A stretch of DNA of 64,000 nt from Echinometra lucunter (GCA_029962745.1 CM057162.1:9178408-9242407); one strand, 5' to 3'; positions 56,401 to 64,000 are shown, counted from the stretch's first letter. Made by a program: numbers and translations. The notes: a model not told the origin generated them from the letters alone.

Positions 56401-57939
56401 GATAAGATCATAGAGAGGAGTCTTCATACACACAGCACGAACTTTACCCATGTAGAAAGGTGTACTGATATCGATCATTGCAATGGGGAGAGTTCTTATT
56501 GATTGATCAATTAGTAAACAAGTACAAACTTCACCTGTCATTTGACTTTGTTTTACAAGATCCTGTTTGATGATGATTCCACTGCATCCGCTGTCTCTGA
56601 GGACGGAAATGACTTTGTTATTTACAAGTCCCTTGGTAACGGGCATATGTCTGACAAAATGTTCATTAGAGCATGCTGCACTCATTAATGGCAAACTGTG
56701 ATCATAGCCAAATTTGACATGATCTGTAATGGATTCAAGGTGAGGGGCATCGTGTGGCATTCGGACCATCATGCACGAAGCTTCAATCCTGACCTGTGTG
56801 TTAGTACAAGAAGGACATTGACAAGGATTATGGGGAATAGACTCTTGCTGATCAGGTTGTGAAAAAGTAGATTCAGCTTCCAGTGAAGGTGTGTCCTCTG
56901 GTTTCTCCGGGATCAAGAATCCTGCCGATTTAACTGGAGAGAAAGGACAAGAGTTAGCAAAGTGCCCTGGCCTGTGACAAGTAAAACATGTCTTAGTCGT
57001 ATTAGGTCTTTGTGACTGTTTGGGACAGTTACGAGAAAGGTGACCTTCTTGATTACAGTTGTAACATGTCTTTGGGGATGACTGAGGATGCATTTGAAGG
57101 GTATTTGTTTTACCTTCATGTCTTGTATTGATTCGCTGTGTGTGTCCTGTAGGGGTGTTCCTCTGTGGCGGTGGCGCTCTAAATACACCTCCTCGTGCGT
57201 CTAGATATTGCTCTGTGAATTTCATGGCATCCTTGGTAGTCTTCGGCTGTCGTTCCCTTAGGAAGATGGCTAAGTCACGATGACATCCGTTGACAAAATG
57301 CTCTCGGAGAAGAAGATCCTTCAGGTCATCAAAATCATGTTTGATGCCAGAGAGATCGATCCATCTGTTCAAGTAGTTCTCCAATCTATTTGAATATTGT
57401 GATGCGGTTTCTCCATTAACTGGTTTACCTGCATAAAACTTTGAACGAAATCCATCTGCGGTAAGCTGAAAGGCTTTCAGAAGAGAAGTTTTCAATGTCT
57501 CATAATCTTTAGCTTCATCATTGGTTAATCTAGAATGAACATCAAGAGCTTTTCCTGTTAGCAAAGCACTAAGATTAATCGCCCAATCTGTGCGCGGCCA
57601 ATTTTGGCTTTCTGCGTAACGCTCAAATCGCTGCAAGTAGGCATCAATATTATCTTTGTCCTCATGAAATGGTGGTAACTTGGGAGACCAGGCTCTCTGA
57701 CCTCCAGATTTCGATTCGCCTTTTACATTCTTTTCGCGCTCTATTTCTAGCTGTGTTTCTGCTGTTTCTTTTTCTTGTTTCTTTAGCTCACTCTCTAGTC
57801 TCTTTAGCTCTAATAACTCAGCTCTCTCATCTCTTTGCTTTTTCTGTTCTTCTGAAACAAAATCCTTAAGAGCCTCACCAGTTAACCCAAACTCTTTACC
57901 AGCTGCCATAAGACTTGATAAATCCATATTTGAAAACAA
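53422..57939 (-). CDS. gag-pol polyprotein of the Gmr1-like retrotransposon
   Basis: One uninterrupted frame of 1505 residues. In order: a charged coiled-coil-like N-terminus (about 25-75); retrotransposon Gag (about 90-245); two CCHC zinc knuckles (C292-C305 and C318-C331); an aspartic protease with Asp-Ser-Gly at 449-451; an integrase zinc domain (H645, H652, C682, C685); the integrase catalytic core with D715, D775 and E811 (35 residues between the last two); a GPY/F-like module (QWKGPFEV, about 949) and an acidic linker; reverse transcriptase with Y-I-D-D at 1240-1243; RNase H with D1391 and D1457. It ends ADVLSRL, usual for the family. All catalytic residues looked for are present. Integrase before reverse transcriptase defines the Gmr1-like order. 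Gag and Pol share one frame, so the Gag:Pol ratio must be set by processing or unseen means. Confidence 0.95.
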   Translation of the reverse strand: MFSNMDLSSLMAAGKEFGLTGEALKDFVSEEQKKQRDERAELLELKRLESELKKQEKETAETQLEIEREKNVKGESKSGGQRAWSPKLPPFHEDKDNIDAYLQRFERYAESQNWPRTDWAINLSALLTGKALDVHSRLTNDEAKDYETLKTSLLKAFQLTADGFRSKFYAGKPVNGETASQYSNRLENYLNRWIDLSGIKHDFDDLKDLLLREHFVNGCHRDLAIFLRERQPKTTKDAMKFTEQYLDARGGVFRAPPPQRNTPTGHTQRINTRHEGKTNTLQMHPQSSPKTCYNCNQEGHLSRNCPKQSQRPNTTKTCFTCHRPGHFANSCPFSPVKSAGFLIPEKPEDTPSLEAESTFSQPDQQESIPHNPCQCPSCTNTQVRIEASCMMVRMPHDAPHLESITDHVKFGYDHSLPLMSAACSNEHFVRHMPVTKGLVNNKVISVLRDSGCSGIIIKQDLVKQSQMTGEVCTCLLIDQSIRTLPIAMIDISTPFYMGKVRAVCMKTPLYDLILGNIPGVRPAEQPDPHWTLPETITPVCAVQTRAQVQREGKPFRPLKTPHPMEDVVIPSVLKEAQQKDETLHRLRELADAGTEKVSRHSNKSSFFYKDGILFRSFHSSKDSDTVITQVVVPKQYRKQVMQTAHENLLGGHQGAKKTTEKILTNFFWPGMNSDITRYVRSCDVCQRTLARGRVTKVPLGKMPLIEVPFERIAVDIVGPIHPMTDNKNRYILTIIDYATRYPEAIPLPSIETERVAEALVSVFTRVGIPKEMLTDQGTQFTSDLMKEVSKLLSIRHFTTSPYHPAANGLVERFNGSLKQMLKRMCAENPKDWDRYITPLLFAVREAPQESMGFSPFELLYGRKVRGPLDILKELWTGEAETAETKSTYHYILDLRNRIDETCRNAHAQLQKSSERYARYYNQKAKHREFQVGDRVLLLLPTDRNKLLLQWKGPFEVVSKVSSTDYRIDLNGKPKVFHINLLKKYHDRNDTSPSLSGTETACTAVIECEDDDAEDEDTPPPPLTNKSLLQPFPLQAKESLADVTINPDLSPSQKEQVNDLLNSYQDVMSDLPNRTSLGEHNILLKGSDHKHLKSKPYPIPHSLRDTVRDEVKTMLSMGVIEPSDSPIASPIVLVKKPDGTNRFCVDYRKLNKVTVFDAEPIPDQDELFTKVAHAKYFTKIDLSKGYWQVPMSQESKPLTAFLTPNGLFQFTVMPFGLVNAPASFSRMMRRLLNGLDGAINYIDDILIYSTTWDQHLTILTELLSRLRAAKLTARPSKCFVGQSSVEFLGHVIENGTVSPRPEKLKAIQEISRPQTKRELRSFLGMTNYYRKFIPNYAAIAAPLTDRTKKDEPNQIRWETNQEQAFNTLKDKLTNPPILHLPDLSTDFILRTDASNIGIGAVLLQTHQDERFPVAYASRKLLRREQAYSTIERECLAIIWAVRKFEPYLYGRQFVLETDHHPLTYMNSVNPANGRLMRWILALQPYRFRVEAIRGSENVGADVLSRL

Positions 57940-58104
57940 GATCTACCAATTTGCAAAATCTTACTTTACCCAAATGAGGTCAGATGTACAATGCTATTTA
58001 CACATACCAAAAACAAACACTAGGATTATAGAAATTTTTCTTAAATCTACATTCTTAATTCCTAATCAATATACCCATGTGACTGCGAGAGGTCACGGGT
58101 TCGA
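57940..58104 (-). other. Leader between primer site and gag-pol start
   Basis: About 165 bases of untranslated leader in the element's sense. The first in-frame ATG opens MFSNMDLSSL; a second Met four codons later is an alternative start. Confidence 0.6.
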
Positions 58105-58122
58105 CTCCCGGACAAGCCCCCA
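58084..58122 (-). other. Primer binding site, tRNA-Pro type, extended to a half tRNA
   Basis: In the element's sense the sequence TGGGGGCTTGTCCGGGAG lies six bases after the 5' LTR. It is close to the complement of the 3' end of tRNA-Pro, the same primer type as the well-known murine leukaemia virus site. On the plus strand the tRNA match continues to about 39 bases: TGCGAGAGGTCACGGGTTCG then ACTCCCGGACAAGCCCCCA, that is the anticodon-stem 3' side, variable loop, T-arm, acceptor strand and CCA. Confidence 0.85.
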
Positions 58123-58128
58123 GAAAAT

Positions 58129-59736
58129 TGTCACATGGGTGGACTCAAATAAAATTCCAGATAAAACTCAGCTTGTACCAGTCAAAATAGATTTACAATT
58201 TATTTCAGTATATGAAAAAAAACCCTCGAATATCAAAACATCTCTCTTCGAAATTCAGTATTGTCAAACATAAAAAAAAAATGTTTCAAGACCTCGAAAA
58301 CGACAAAGTATATTACCTCAAATTATTACTCTGTTTCACAACCATGAAATTCAATATGACAAATAGGCAAAGGATCCTGCATTGATCCAATCCACCATAT
58401 CTAGTTCCAACTCTGACCTTGTCTCTATATCAACAAATACTTCAACTTATCCCTGAAAAGATCCTGTACTGATCTAATCACAATTAAACCAATTTCAATT
58501 TTCCAATGTATCACACTATCACCTCCAATAACCTCCAAAAAAATATTAATTAAACCCTTGTTTCATTTCCGTATGCAATCACAACTCTTCTAAACATTCC
58601 CATGAAAGGACCCTGTACTGATCCACCTTCATTTTCACTTAATATCTCTCAATTACTGAATTTACTGATCACACTTAAAAAAAATATTCAAATATCTGAC
58701 TTTCAACTTCTCCCCAACTAACCTCTGACTACATTTCCACATCTCCAGCTCAAGACTACATCTGAAATCATAAAATCTTACAATGATGCAAAAATTTTAA
58801 AATAACAACCCTTTCACTATCAACTGTTCCCTCATCTTGTTTCAAAATGCTTTGTCTGTATCTCTGAATCCAACCGTCAATCTGCAAGACTTCCAAAAAA
58901 AAAAACCCCAAGTTCACATCTTGAAATAAAAATATTCTTCTGCTTTCCCTCTCACTGTTCTTTACGACAACTTATCTCGTAATCGTTGGCCAAAAAATCT
59001 CCATCAAAGACGTCAGCCTAAAGCAGTAATATTCACCGACCTTCGTAGGAACAAAATAGCCAAATCTTCAAAACGGCCCGACCTTGGAAAATGTCCCGAT
59101 CCTGGAAATTATCTCGATCTTGGAAATGATCCCGATCTTGGAACTTATCCCAATCTTGGAACCATCGATGGCTTCTTCAATTCAGGCGTAAAAATATCAG
59201 TATGAATTCTGCCTAATCTGGCCTCATACAGGTTTATAAAGCTTCAGCCAATATCAGTGAAATAAGGCTGCTTTTGGTTCAAAGTTTGAAAATCAAATTA
59301 AATCAAGATGGCGACTAAAATGGCGACTAAAATGGCGACTGCCTCAAACTGCACATGTGTGCTCCACAAAGTCTAAAAGATGATCTGCCCAGAAAACTAC
59401 TGGAAAACTACTGGTATATCCTCCCAATTTTACATTTTCCCAAAAGTATCTCAAGCAGCTGTTAAAAAGCAAAGGCTCACTGAGCTCAACTAAAAAGACC
59501 TATTCAAGTTTACTACCCTACACACAACATACAATAGATATGTAAATCAACTAAAGTCAGACATCGATGGCAAAAAGAATCTCTCACACTCTTCTCCTCA
59601 CACACTTCTCATTGCTGCATAAAATTTACTCCTTGTCTCTTAGCAACCTGGCTGTGGAGTGAAAATTAGATGAAAGTAAGCAAGCTTTGCTGGGGAAAGA
59701 TAAATAAAATAAAATAAATGCATTTTCAGTGTGACA
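58129..59736 (-). repeat. 5' LTR of the Gmr1-like element
   Basis: 1608 bp, beginning TGTCAC and ending GTGACA on the plus strand. Its transcripts would run leftward, opposite to gene B. Flanked on its right by the CCATG target duplication. Confidence 0.95.
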
Positions 59737-59741
59737 CCATG
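59737..59741. other. Target site duplication, right copy (CCATG)
   Basis: Matches 51755-59 exactly. Confidence 0.9.
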
Positions 59742-59779
59742 TTTAAAAGTTGCAGCCTCCTTCTTACAATTACATATAT

Positions 59780-59780
59780 A

Positions 59781-59828
<48 letters not shown>
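59780..59828. repeat. (TG)n-(TA)n microsatellite
   Basis: A TG run grading into a TA run of about 40 bases, abutting the inverted-repeat element that follows. Confidence 0.9.
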
Positions 59829-59831
<3 letters not shown>

Positions 59832-60918
59832 TTGTGACTGAAGAAGGAGGCGGCGGGACGTTGCTAGAATGTTCACTCTGCCTTTATTTTGCCGAGCTTT
59901 CGACCCTGTGACAGGTCTTCCTCAGGGCTTGAGATACAAAACAAAAATTAACCAATTGCAAGCATGCAACAAATCAACGAAATGAAAACAGCATTATAAC
60001 ACAAATACAAACGTAAATAACAGAAAGCGGTGTTAGCAATTACACAGCCTTTTCAAGTTACAGTTAAATTAAAATCAAAGTGTTAAATCAAAGTGAAGAC
60101 ACGAACGGAAAGTGTAAATCATATAACTCAAAGAGTATAATCATAACAATACTAACTAGTTACCTGGATTTTGGCAGTGGGGAGGAGTTGGGTTTGTAAG
60201 TGGGGTGTCTTGGCCGTGTGTTGTTTAGCGAATGAACATGGTGAGGGGTTATGTTTTAAGGAGGTGGCAAAGGCACCGAACTCTATTGGTGGGCGGTGGG
60301 GTGTGGAGGGGTGATTAAGAGCGCCGAACTTTAATGGCACCAGGAATGGGGGAGGGGGGGGGTGCTTGTAAGATTGTGCCACCAATGAAAACTTTTTTTT
60401 TTAAGGAGGTGGCAAAGGCACCGAACTCTATTGGTGGGCAGTGGGGTGTGGAGGGGTGATTAAGAGCGCCGAACTTTAATGGCACCAGGAATGGGGGAGG
60501 GGGGGGGGTGCTTGTAAGATTGTGCCACCAATGAAAACTTTTTTTACGTCTACTCCCGTGCGCGTGTAGAAACAAGCCTGGAAATAATTGTGTGGACATA
60601 TATGTATATGCAAAGAATACATGACACATGCGTTAACATGTATTTGCTAATACGCAAAATTAAACCTTTATAGTTGTACATCGTAGGGATTAAGGTGGGG
60701 GGGGGAGGGGAAGGGGACTTCGGGGATGGGCTTGAGAGGGTTAAGGTTCTGCGTTGATTTCGTTGTTTTGTTGCATGCTTGCAATTGGTAAATTTTTTGT
60801 TTTGTATCTCGAGCCCTGAGGAAGACCTGTCACAGGGTCGAAAGCTCGGCATAATAAAGGCGGAGTGAACATACCTGCAACGTCCCGCCGCCTCCTTCTT
60901 CAGTCACAAAGATATATA
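59823..60918. mobile_element. 1.1-kb element with about 165-bp terminal inverted repeats
   Basis: The left arm (59823-59992) starts TATATCTTTGTGACTGAAGA, then AGGAGGCGGCGGGACGTTGC and GAGCTTTCGACCCTGTGACA. The right arm (60755-60918) is its reverse complement with a few substitutions. The interior has a perfect-looking tandem duplication and no domain-bearing frame; Pro-rich frames on the minus strand come from GT-rich composition. Likely a non-autonomous DNA transposon. Confidence 0.85.
60256..60545. repeat. Two-copy tandem repeat, 145-bp unit
   Basis: Two units starting TTAAGGAGGTGGCAAAGGCA at 60256 and 60401. Only minor differences are visible (GGGCGG against GGGCAG, and homopolymer lengths). 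It lies inside the inverted-repeat element. Confidence 0.85.
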
Positions 60919-61125
60919 ATTTTCATACGATGCAGCACCCATCACGTATGTGGCCGAAGCACTTTCACATTATATATATATATATATATATATATACATA
61001 CATGTAAGACATAAATATTCCTTTGGTTTATGGAGTTTTTTTTATTCGGTTTTGAGTTTTTGATATCACCAACTCCGAGCAGAACAATATCTACTTTGTT
61101 TATACATATATATAGTGATCAAATA
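60919..61125. other. AT-rich filler with (TA)n
   Basis: A TA run at about 60973-60997, otherwise featureless intron. Confidence 0.5.
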
Positions 61126-61129
61126 ATAT

Positions 61130-61400
61130 ATATATACAACAGCTATGGCAAATGAATACATGTGAGATCGCCGAAACCACTGGCCCGTCTCCGTGGTCTA
61201 GTGGTAAAGGCATTGGTGTTCATAGCCAAAGGCCCAGGTTCGATTCCCGGCGGAGACATTTTTTCAACCTTTGCAAAAATTCCAAAGATGGTAGGCCACT
61301 CAGGGGAACTTTGATTCAGGCTACGCTGTTATTTTCTCGATTGATCTCACATGCATTTATTTCTACGAGAGTTGCCAGAGCTGTTGTATTTGATCACAAA
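61130..61400 (+). repeat. tRNA-like SINE within partial inverted arms
   Basis: A 71-base tRNA-like core (61187-61257) with perfect 7-bp acceptor pairing (GTCTCCG/CGGAGAC), a plausible anticodon stem (TTGGT/GCCAA), loop GTTCATA (UCA) and a GGTTCGATTCCCGG B-box. The outer phrase ACAACAGCTATGGCAAATGA before it and its inverted relative TTGCCAGAGCTGTTGT after it show the same foldback design as the copy at 46700. Confidence 0.75.
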
Positions 61401-61444
61401 ATGTTAATTATTCGAACATATACATGCACATGTATCCCAAAGCA

Positions 61445-61710
61445 TTAGCTCGGATCCAGCTGAGGTGTGCGGCAGGTCATTGTTCAAAACTCATCTGCCA
61501 CCAACAACGGAATTGATAAGTGAAGGTTGAAGATTTATCAATCTGTCGGTTAAGCGAATTTGGAGTCGCCGAAACCACTGGCTCGTCTCCGTGGTTTAGT
61601 TGTTAAGGCGTAGGCGTTCATAGCCAAAGGCCCGGGGCGATTCCCGGCGGAGTTCCAAAAATTGTAGGTCAGCTCTTGGGAACTTTAATTCATGCTAAAT
61701 TTCGCTCCTA
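61445..61710 (+). repeat. Second, more degenerate tRNA-like SINE
   Basis: The full leader (CCAGCTGAGGTGTGCGGCAG, then AATCTGTCGGTTAAGCGAAT) is followed by a degraded tRNA-like core at about 61585-61652 (GTCTCCGTGGTTTAGTTGTT; B-box damaged to GGGGCGATTCCCGG). Tandem with the previous copy. Confidence 0.7.
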
Positions 61711-62214
61711 ATCATGAAACCTGAACATTTGCATTGCAATCAATGATTCAATTATGTCAACTCACCTTTTTTGGATAAAAATGACCGTGCGATTGGTTGG
61801 TTGCATTTTTGATTGATTGGTTGATTGAATGACAAAACTAATGACTGACTGATTAATTGACGTATATACGAGAGAATGATGTTTTCATGACTTACATGTA
61901 GTCCCCTTTGCCACGATAGACATGATAGAAGGAATACGTGGGTCAGTGACCTACTAATGACCTACTAATTCTACGGAAATCAAAAGATGTATAAAAATGA
62001 CCGAGCATCATTCCATCCAGTGACTTAGGCATTAGTGTTAATGCTTGTTGCCAGTTGGGTGACTTTTGGTTTAATGTCGTGTCCTCTCCTTTATCCTCTC
62101 CTCACTATCCTTGGGATTTGTACCTTCAATGAATGTCTAGCTGTATTCATTTTTCGCAATATTAAAATTAAAATTACGTTAGATCAATTTTTATTCCTTT
62201 GAATATCAATCTAG
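61711..62214. other. Intron of gene B before D3
   Basis: Contains short GATTGGTTGATTGATTG-like simple sequence (about 61790-61860). No exon. Confidence 0.5.
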
Positions 62215-62484
62215 TCCCTGATCATCTCCTAAAGCCAATATCACCACAAGAGGTAAAAGGGTTCGTCTATAGGCTGACGGGAAGGCACTGCACCAGGCTA
62301 GCTAAAGCTCTAGGAATCACCGACGAAAGGAAGATTGATGCCATCATTAATGAAAACAATGAGGATCTTTTTGACACTCAAGCCATGATCAGTGACTGGA
62401 TAGCTGAACAGAAATGCACCAACTACGAGAAGAGATGCATGCTAGATGATGCCATCGTCAAAATCAGTCGCCATGACATGACAA
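62215..62484 (+). CDS. Gene B exon: death domain D3
   Basis: A 90-codon exon with acceptor TTTGAATATCAATCTAG and donor GTAAAG, phase 1 at both ends. It encodes SPQEVKGFVYRLTGRHCTRL, then AKALGITDERKIDAII, NENNEDLFDTQAMISDWIAE with the central Trp, and LDDAIVKISRHDM. It aligns end to end with gene A D3 and has the L-G-I, D-W and R-H-D landmarks of a classical death domain. It is separated from D2 by an 11-kb intron enlarged by the retrotransposon. Confidence 0.89.
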
Positions 62485-63024
62485 GTAAAGGGTTCATGCT
62501 CTTTATTTACCTTCATTACTACTTTGCGGATGTACGGTATTGGATGCTGAATTCGGATTTACTTGAATCACATATTTGATACTCTTGTTTAAAAAATGAA
62601 AAAAAAAAAAAAAACAAACAAACAACAACATGTGTTCCAGTGTTCCACACCACATCCAAAACATGACGTCCTTCATTCAAATGACATACACCAATCTGCA
62701 ACCAGTCTCTCGAAAATCTAGCAAGGTTTGTACATGGCGTAGATGATACGCGCGGGAGAGGGGAGGGGGGGGGGGGGCAGAAGGGCCAAAACACATTTTC
62801 GGACGTAAAACCTTTCCTGAACAACTTCGATGGTCTCTTTTCTTCTTGACGCTCTTCTTGCACAACCAGATTGTCATTTGCTAAAATTGTTTCTGGTTCC
62901 TGTTGCAAGATATTCCACTATGCTGCAATAGGCAGTTTGACATGTTATGCACCTCAAGTGAGTGATAATTTTTCTGACTCGCGCTGTAGTGTTTGATTCT
63001 ATTCTTACTTTGTCTTTGTTTCAG
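62485..63024. other. Intron of gene B
   Basis: Poly-A (62600) and poly-G (62765) tracts. The minus-strand open frames here are composition artefacts. Confidence 0.5.
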
Positions 63025-63102
63025 ATTTTTTTGAGACAACACGCTATCGGCTTGAAGCCGGATATAGTCTTGAAAGACCCAACCGTCATGCGGACTATTT
63101 CA
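63025..63102 (+). CDS. Gene B exon: short post-D3 linker
   Basis: A 26-codon exon with acceptor TTTGTCTTTGTTTCAG and donor GTAAGT, phase 1 at both ends. It encodes FFETTRYRLEAGYSLERPNR then HADYF, matching the gene A post-D3 exon (HAEYF core). Since gene A continues with D4-D8 after this exon, more death-fold exons are expected beyond the right edge of the window. Confidence 0.72.
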
Positions 63103-63212
63103 GTAAGTTTCCTCATTTTTAAGTTTCCTATTCTTGTGGGAGATATTCACCGTTATGCAAACCATTCCAGTAAGTTTCGTCATTTTTAAGTTTCCTATTC
63201 TTGTTGTTAACT
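63079..63212 (+). repeat. 67-bp tandem duplication across a splice donor
   Basis: The end of the post-D3 exon with its donor and the next about 45 bases (CAGTAAGTTTCCTCATTTTT, then AAGTTTCCTATTCTTG) are repeated 67 bases downstream with several changes, so a second CAGTAAGT donor exists at 63168. Using it would read into a TAA before the second donor, so only the first keeps the frame. Confidence 0.75.
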
Positions 63213-63346
63213 TTACGCCAATGTTGGTTTTCTAAGATGCAAAGGGCTATAGCTCATCCGGATTTATTTTTTTCTGAGCTCTCGCTCTCTAACGGGTCTT
63301 TCGCTCTTACGGGCTCTTGATTTATTAGGACAGGCTGCCCTGCTTT

Positions 63347-63640
63347 AAAGAACATAGTGTCCGGTACGTGTGTTCACAGTGTGTACACGCAGTCCACTCT
63401 ATGAAGATGTAATCCACAATGTTAAAAAAAACTCACATTGAAGAATGTGAAGATGATTTCACACTATGGAAATCTCCACTATGGTTTAACAAAGAGCATT
63501 CACGTAGTGAATGTTCGATTTCACAGTGAGAATTTACTCGCTCACAATATGAAGACGGGATTCACAATGTAAAACACTTGAATTTAACAGTGTGGAGAAG
63601 ATTTTGAACGTGGTTCACACTGTGGGACACTGTGTTCTTT
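63347..63640. mobile_element. MITE saturated with CACAGTGTG-like motifs
   Basis: The inverted ends AAAGAACATAGTGTCC and GGACACTGTGTTCTTT differ at one position. Inside, CACAGTGTG, TCACACTATGG, TTCACAATGT and similar motifs recur about every 20-30 bases in both orientations. 294 bp with no coding frame; same design as the GGTGCA element at 37171. Confidence 0.75.
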
Positions 63641-64000
63641 CTGGCAGTTAGGAAGCAAAGGTACGGGAAGCGTTGGGGTCACATTAGTAGAAAATACTAC
63701 TCCAATTAACTCATTATAACGGGAGTAACTATTTTGAAGATTTCTTGGCAACGAAATCACTAATTTTGAATGGGCCTCATGCAACTGGAATTCATCGATA
63801 TTAAAGCGTCCATTATTCTTTGATGTCTCCTTGGAAACTGATTAGTGAATCACAATGCATGTTCACTTTTCGTTTTCGCATTTCTGCTCCCGAACACGAA
63901 GACGTTTGGATTTTATTTGATATTGATATTTTTTTAATGTCCTTTTATTCTTTTTGCTGTGAATAACAAGAAAATCTATTGCTATACGAAACCTCTCTGA
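63641..64000. other. Right edge, intron of gene B
   Basis: AT-rich, no recognisable exon before the window ends. Confidence 0.4.

Larger units (their letters stand above)
51760..59736 (-). mobile_element. Complete Gmr1-like Ty3/gypsy LTR retrotransposon
   Basis: A 7977-bp element lies antisense to gene B in its D2-D3 intron: LTRs at both ends, a primer site next to the right (5') LTR, a polypurine tract next to the left (3') LTR and a single gag-pol frame. Integrase precedes reverse transcriptase, as in the Gmr1-like group of Ty3/gypsy elements (described from deuterostomes) and unlike ordinary Ty3/gypsy elements. The LTRs differ, as far as I could read, by one substitution (52657 against 59026) and two homopolymer-length changes, so the insertion is recent and may still be active. 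I saw no env-like frame. Confidence 0.93.

Noticed and set aside
51760..59736. Endogenous retrovirus with env
   Set aside because: There is no frame after RNase H with a signal peptide or membrane segment; the element is an LTR retrotransposon with gag-pol only.
60152..60852. Pro-rich minus-strand proteins
   Set aside because: They follow from GTGG- and GGGG-rich composition and the tandem duplication within an inverted-repeat element.
61187..61257. Functional tRNA gene with perfect acceptor stem and UCA anticodon
   Set aside because: The core is embedded in a conserved SINE leader and tail found at several other sites in the window, and a T follows the anticodon position where a purine is usual, so a SINE is the better call.

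Overview
The window looks like nuclear DNA of an invertebrate deuterostome, most likely an echinoderm such as a sea urchin. The reasons are AT-rich sequence with long introns and canonical GT-AG sites, many poly-G/poly-C tracts, TA and TG microsatellites, a crowd of short inverted-repeat elements, and a Gmr1-like LTR retrotransposon of a type described from deuterostomes. Species cannot be fixed by eye. There is one assembly gap (about 39819-40318). No prokaryotic features, rRNA or convincing functional tRNA gene were seen.

The core of the window is a pair of related multi-exon genes arranged head to head. I rebuilt both by joining open frames to splice sites. Gene A (minus strand, about 35612 down to 5440) encodes, in order, a signal peptide, a V-like Ig domain, an Ig domain with a C1-set-like Cys-x-Ala-x-Asp-Phe-Tyr-Pro motif, one transmembrane helix, a short linker and eight successive death-fold-like domains (D1-D8), each on its own exon, for about 1050 residues in all. 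Gene B (plus strand, 47468 to beyond 63102) repeats the C1-like Ig, transmembrane, linker, D1, D2, D3 and a small post-D3 exon in the same order, and runs towards the right edge. Every internal exon I could place in either gene starts and ends in phase 1. I know of no named family with this layout. By inference it is a transmembrane Ig receptor whose cytoplasmic side is a chain of death-fold interaction modules, as expected of an innate immune or cell-death receptor.

The 5' end of gene A (30.3-37.1 kb) is a tandem duplication of a signal-peptide exon plus V exon. One copy keeps a good signal-peptide exon but has lost most of its V exon at a LINE-bearing junction. The other keeps the V exon but has a ruined splice donor after its signal-peptide exon. 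Gene B has no V exon that I can find. Two decayed death-fold-like segments lie in introns of gene A.

An 8.0-kb LTR retrotransposon (51760-59736) sits antisense in the gene B intron between D2 and D3. It has a 5-bp target duplication, near-identical 1608-bp LTRs, a tRNA-Pro-like primer site and one uninterrupted 1505-codon gag-pol frame in the unusual order protease, integrase, reverse transcriptase, RNase H. The rest is repeat-rich: three damaged copies of one L1/Tx1-type LINE, a Jockey/CR1-type LINE with an (AAAC)n tail, a third LINE 3' end, several tRNA-like SINEs (two inside palindromes), a hairpin tandem array, and many MITE-like elements, some saturated with one short motif.
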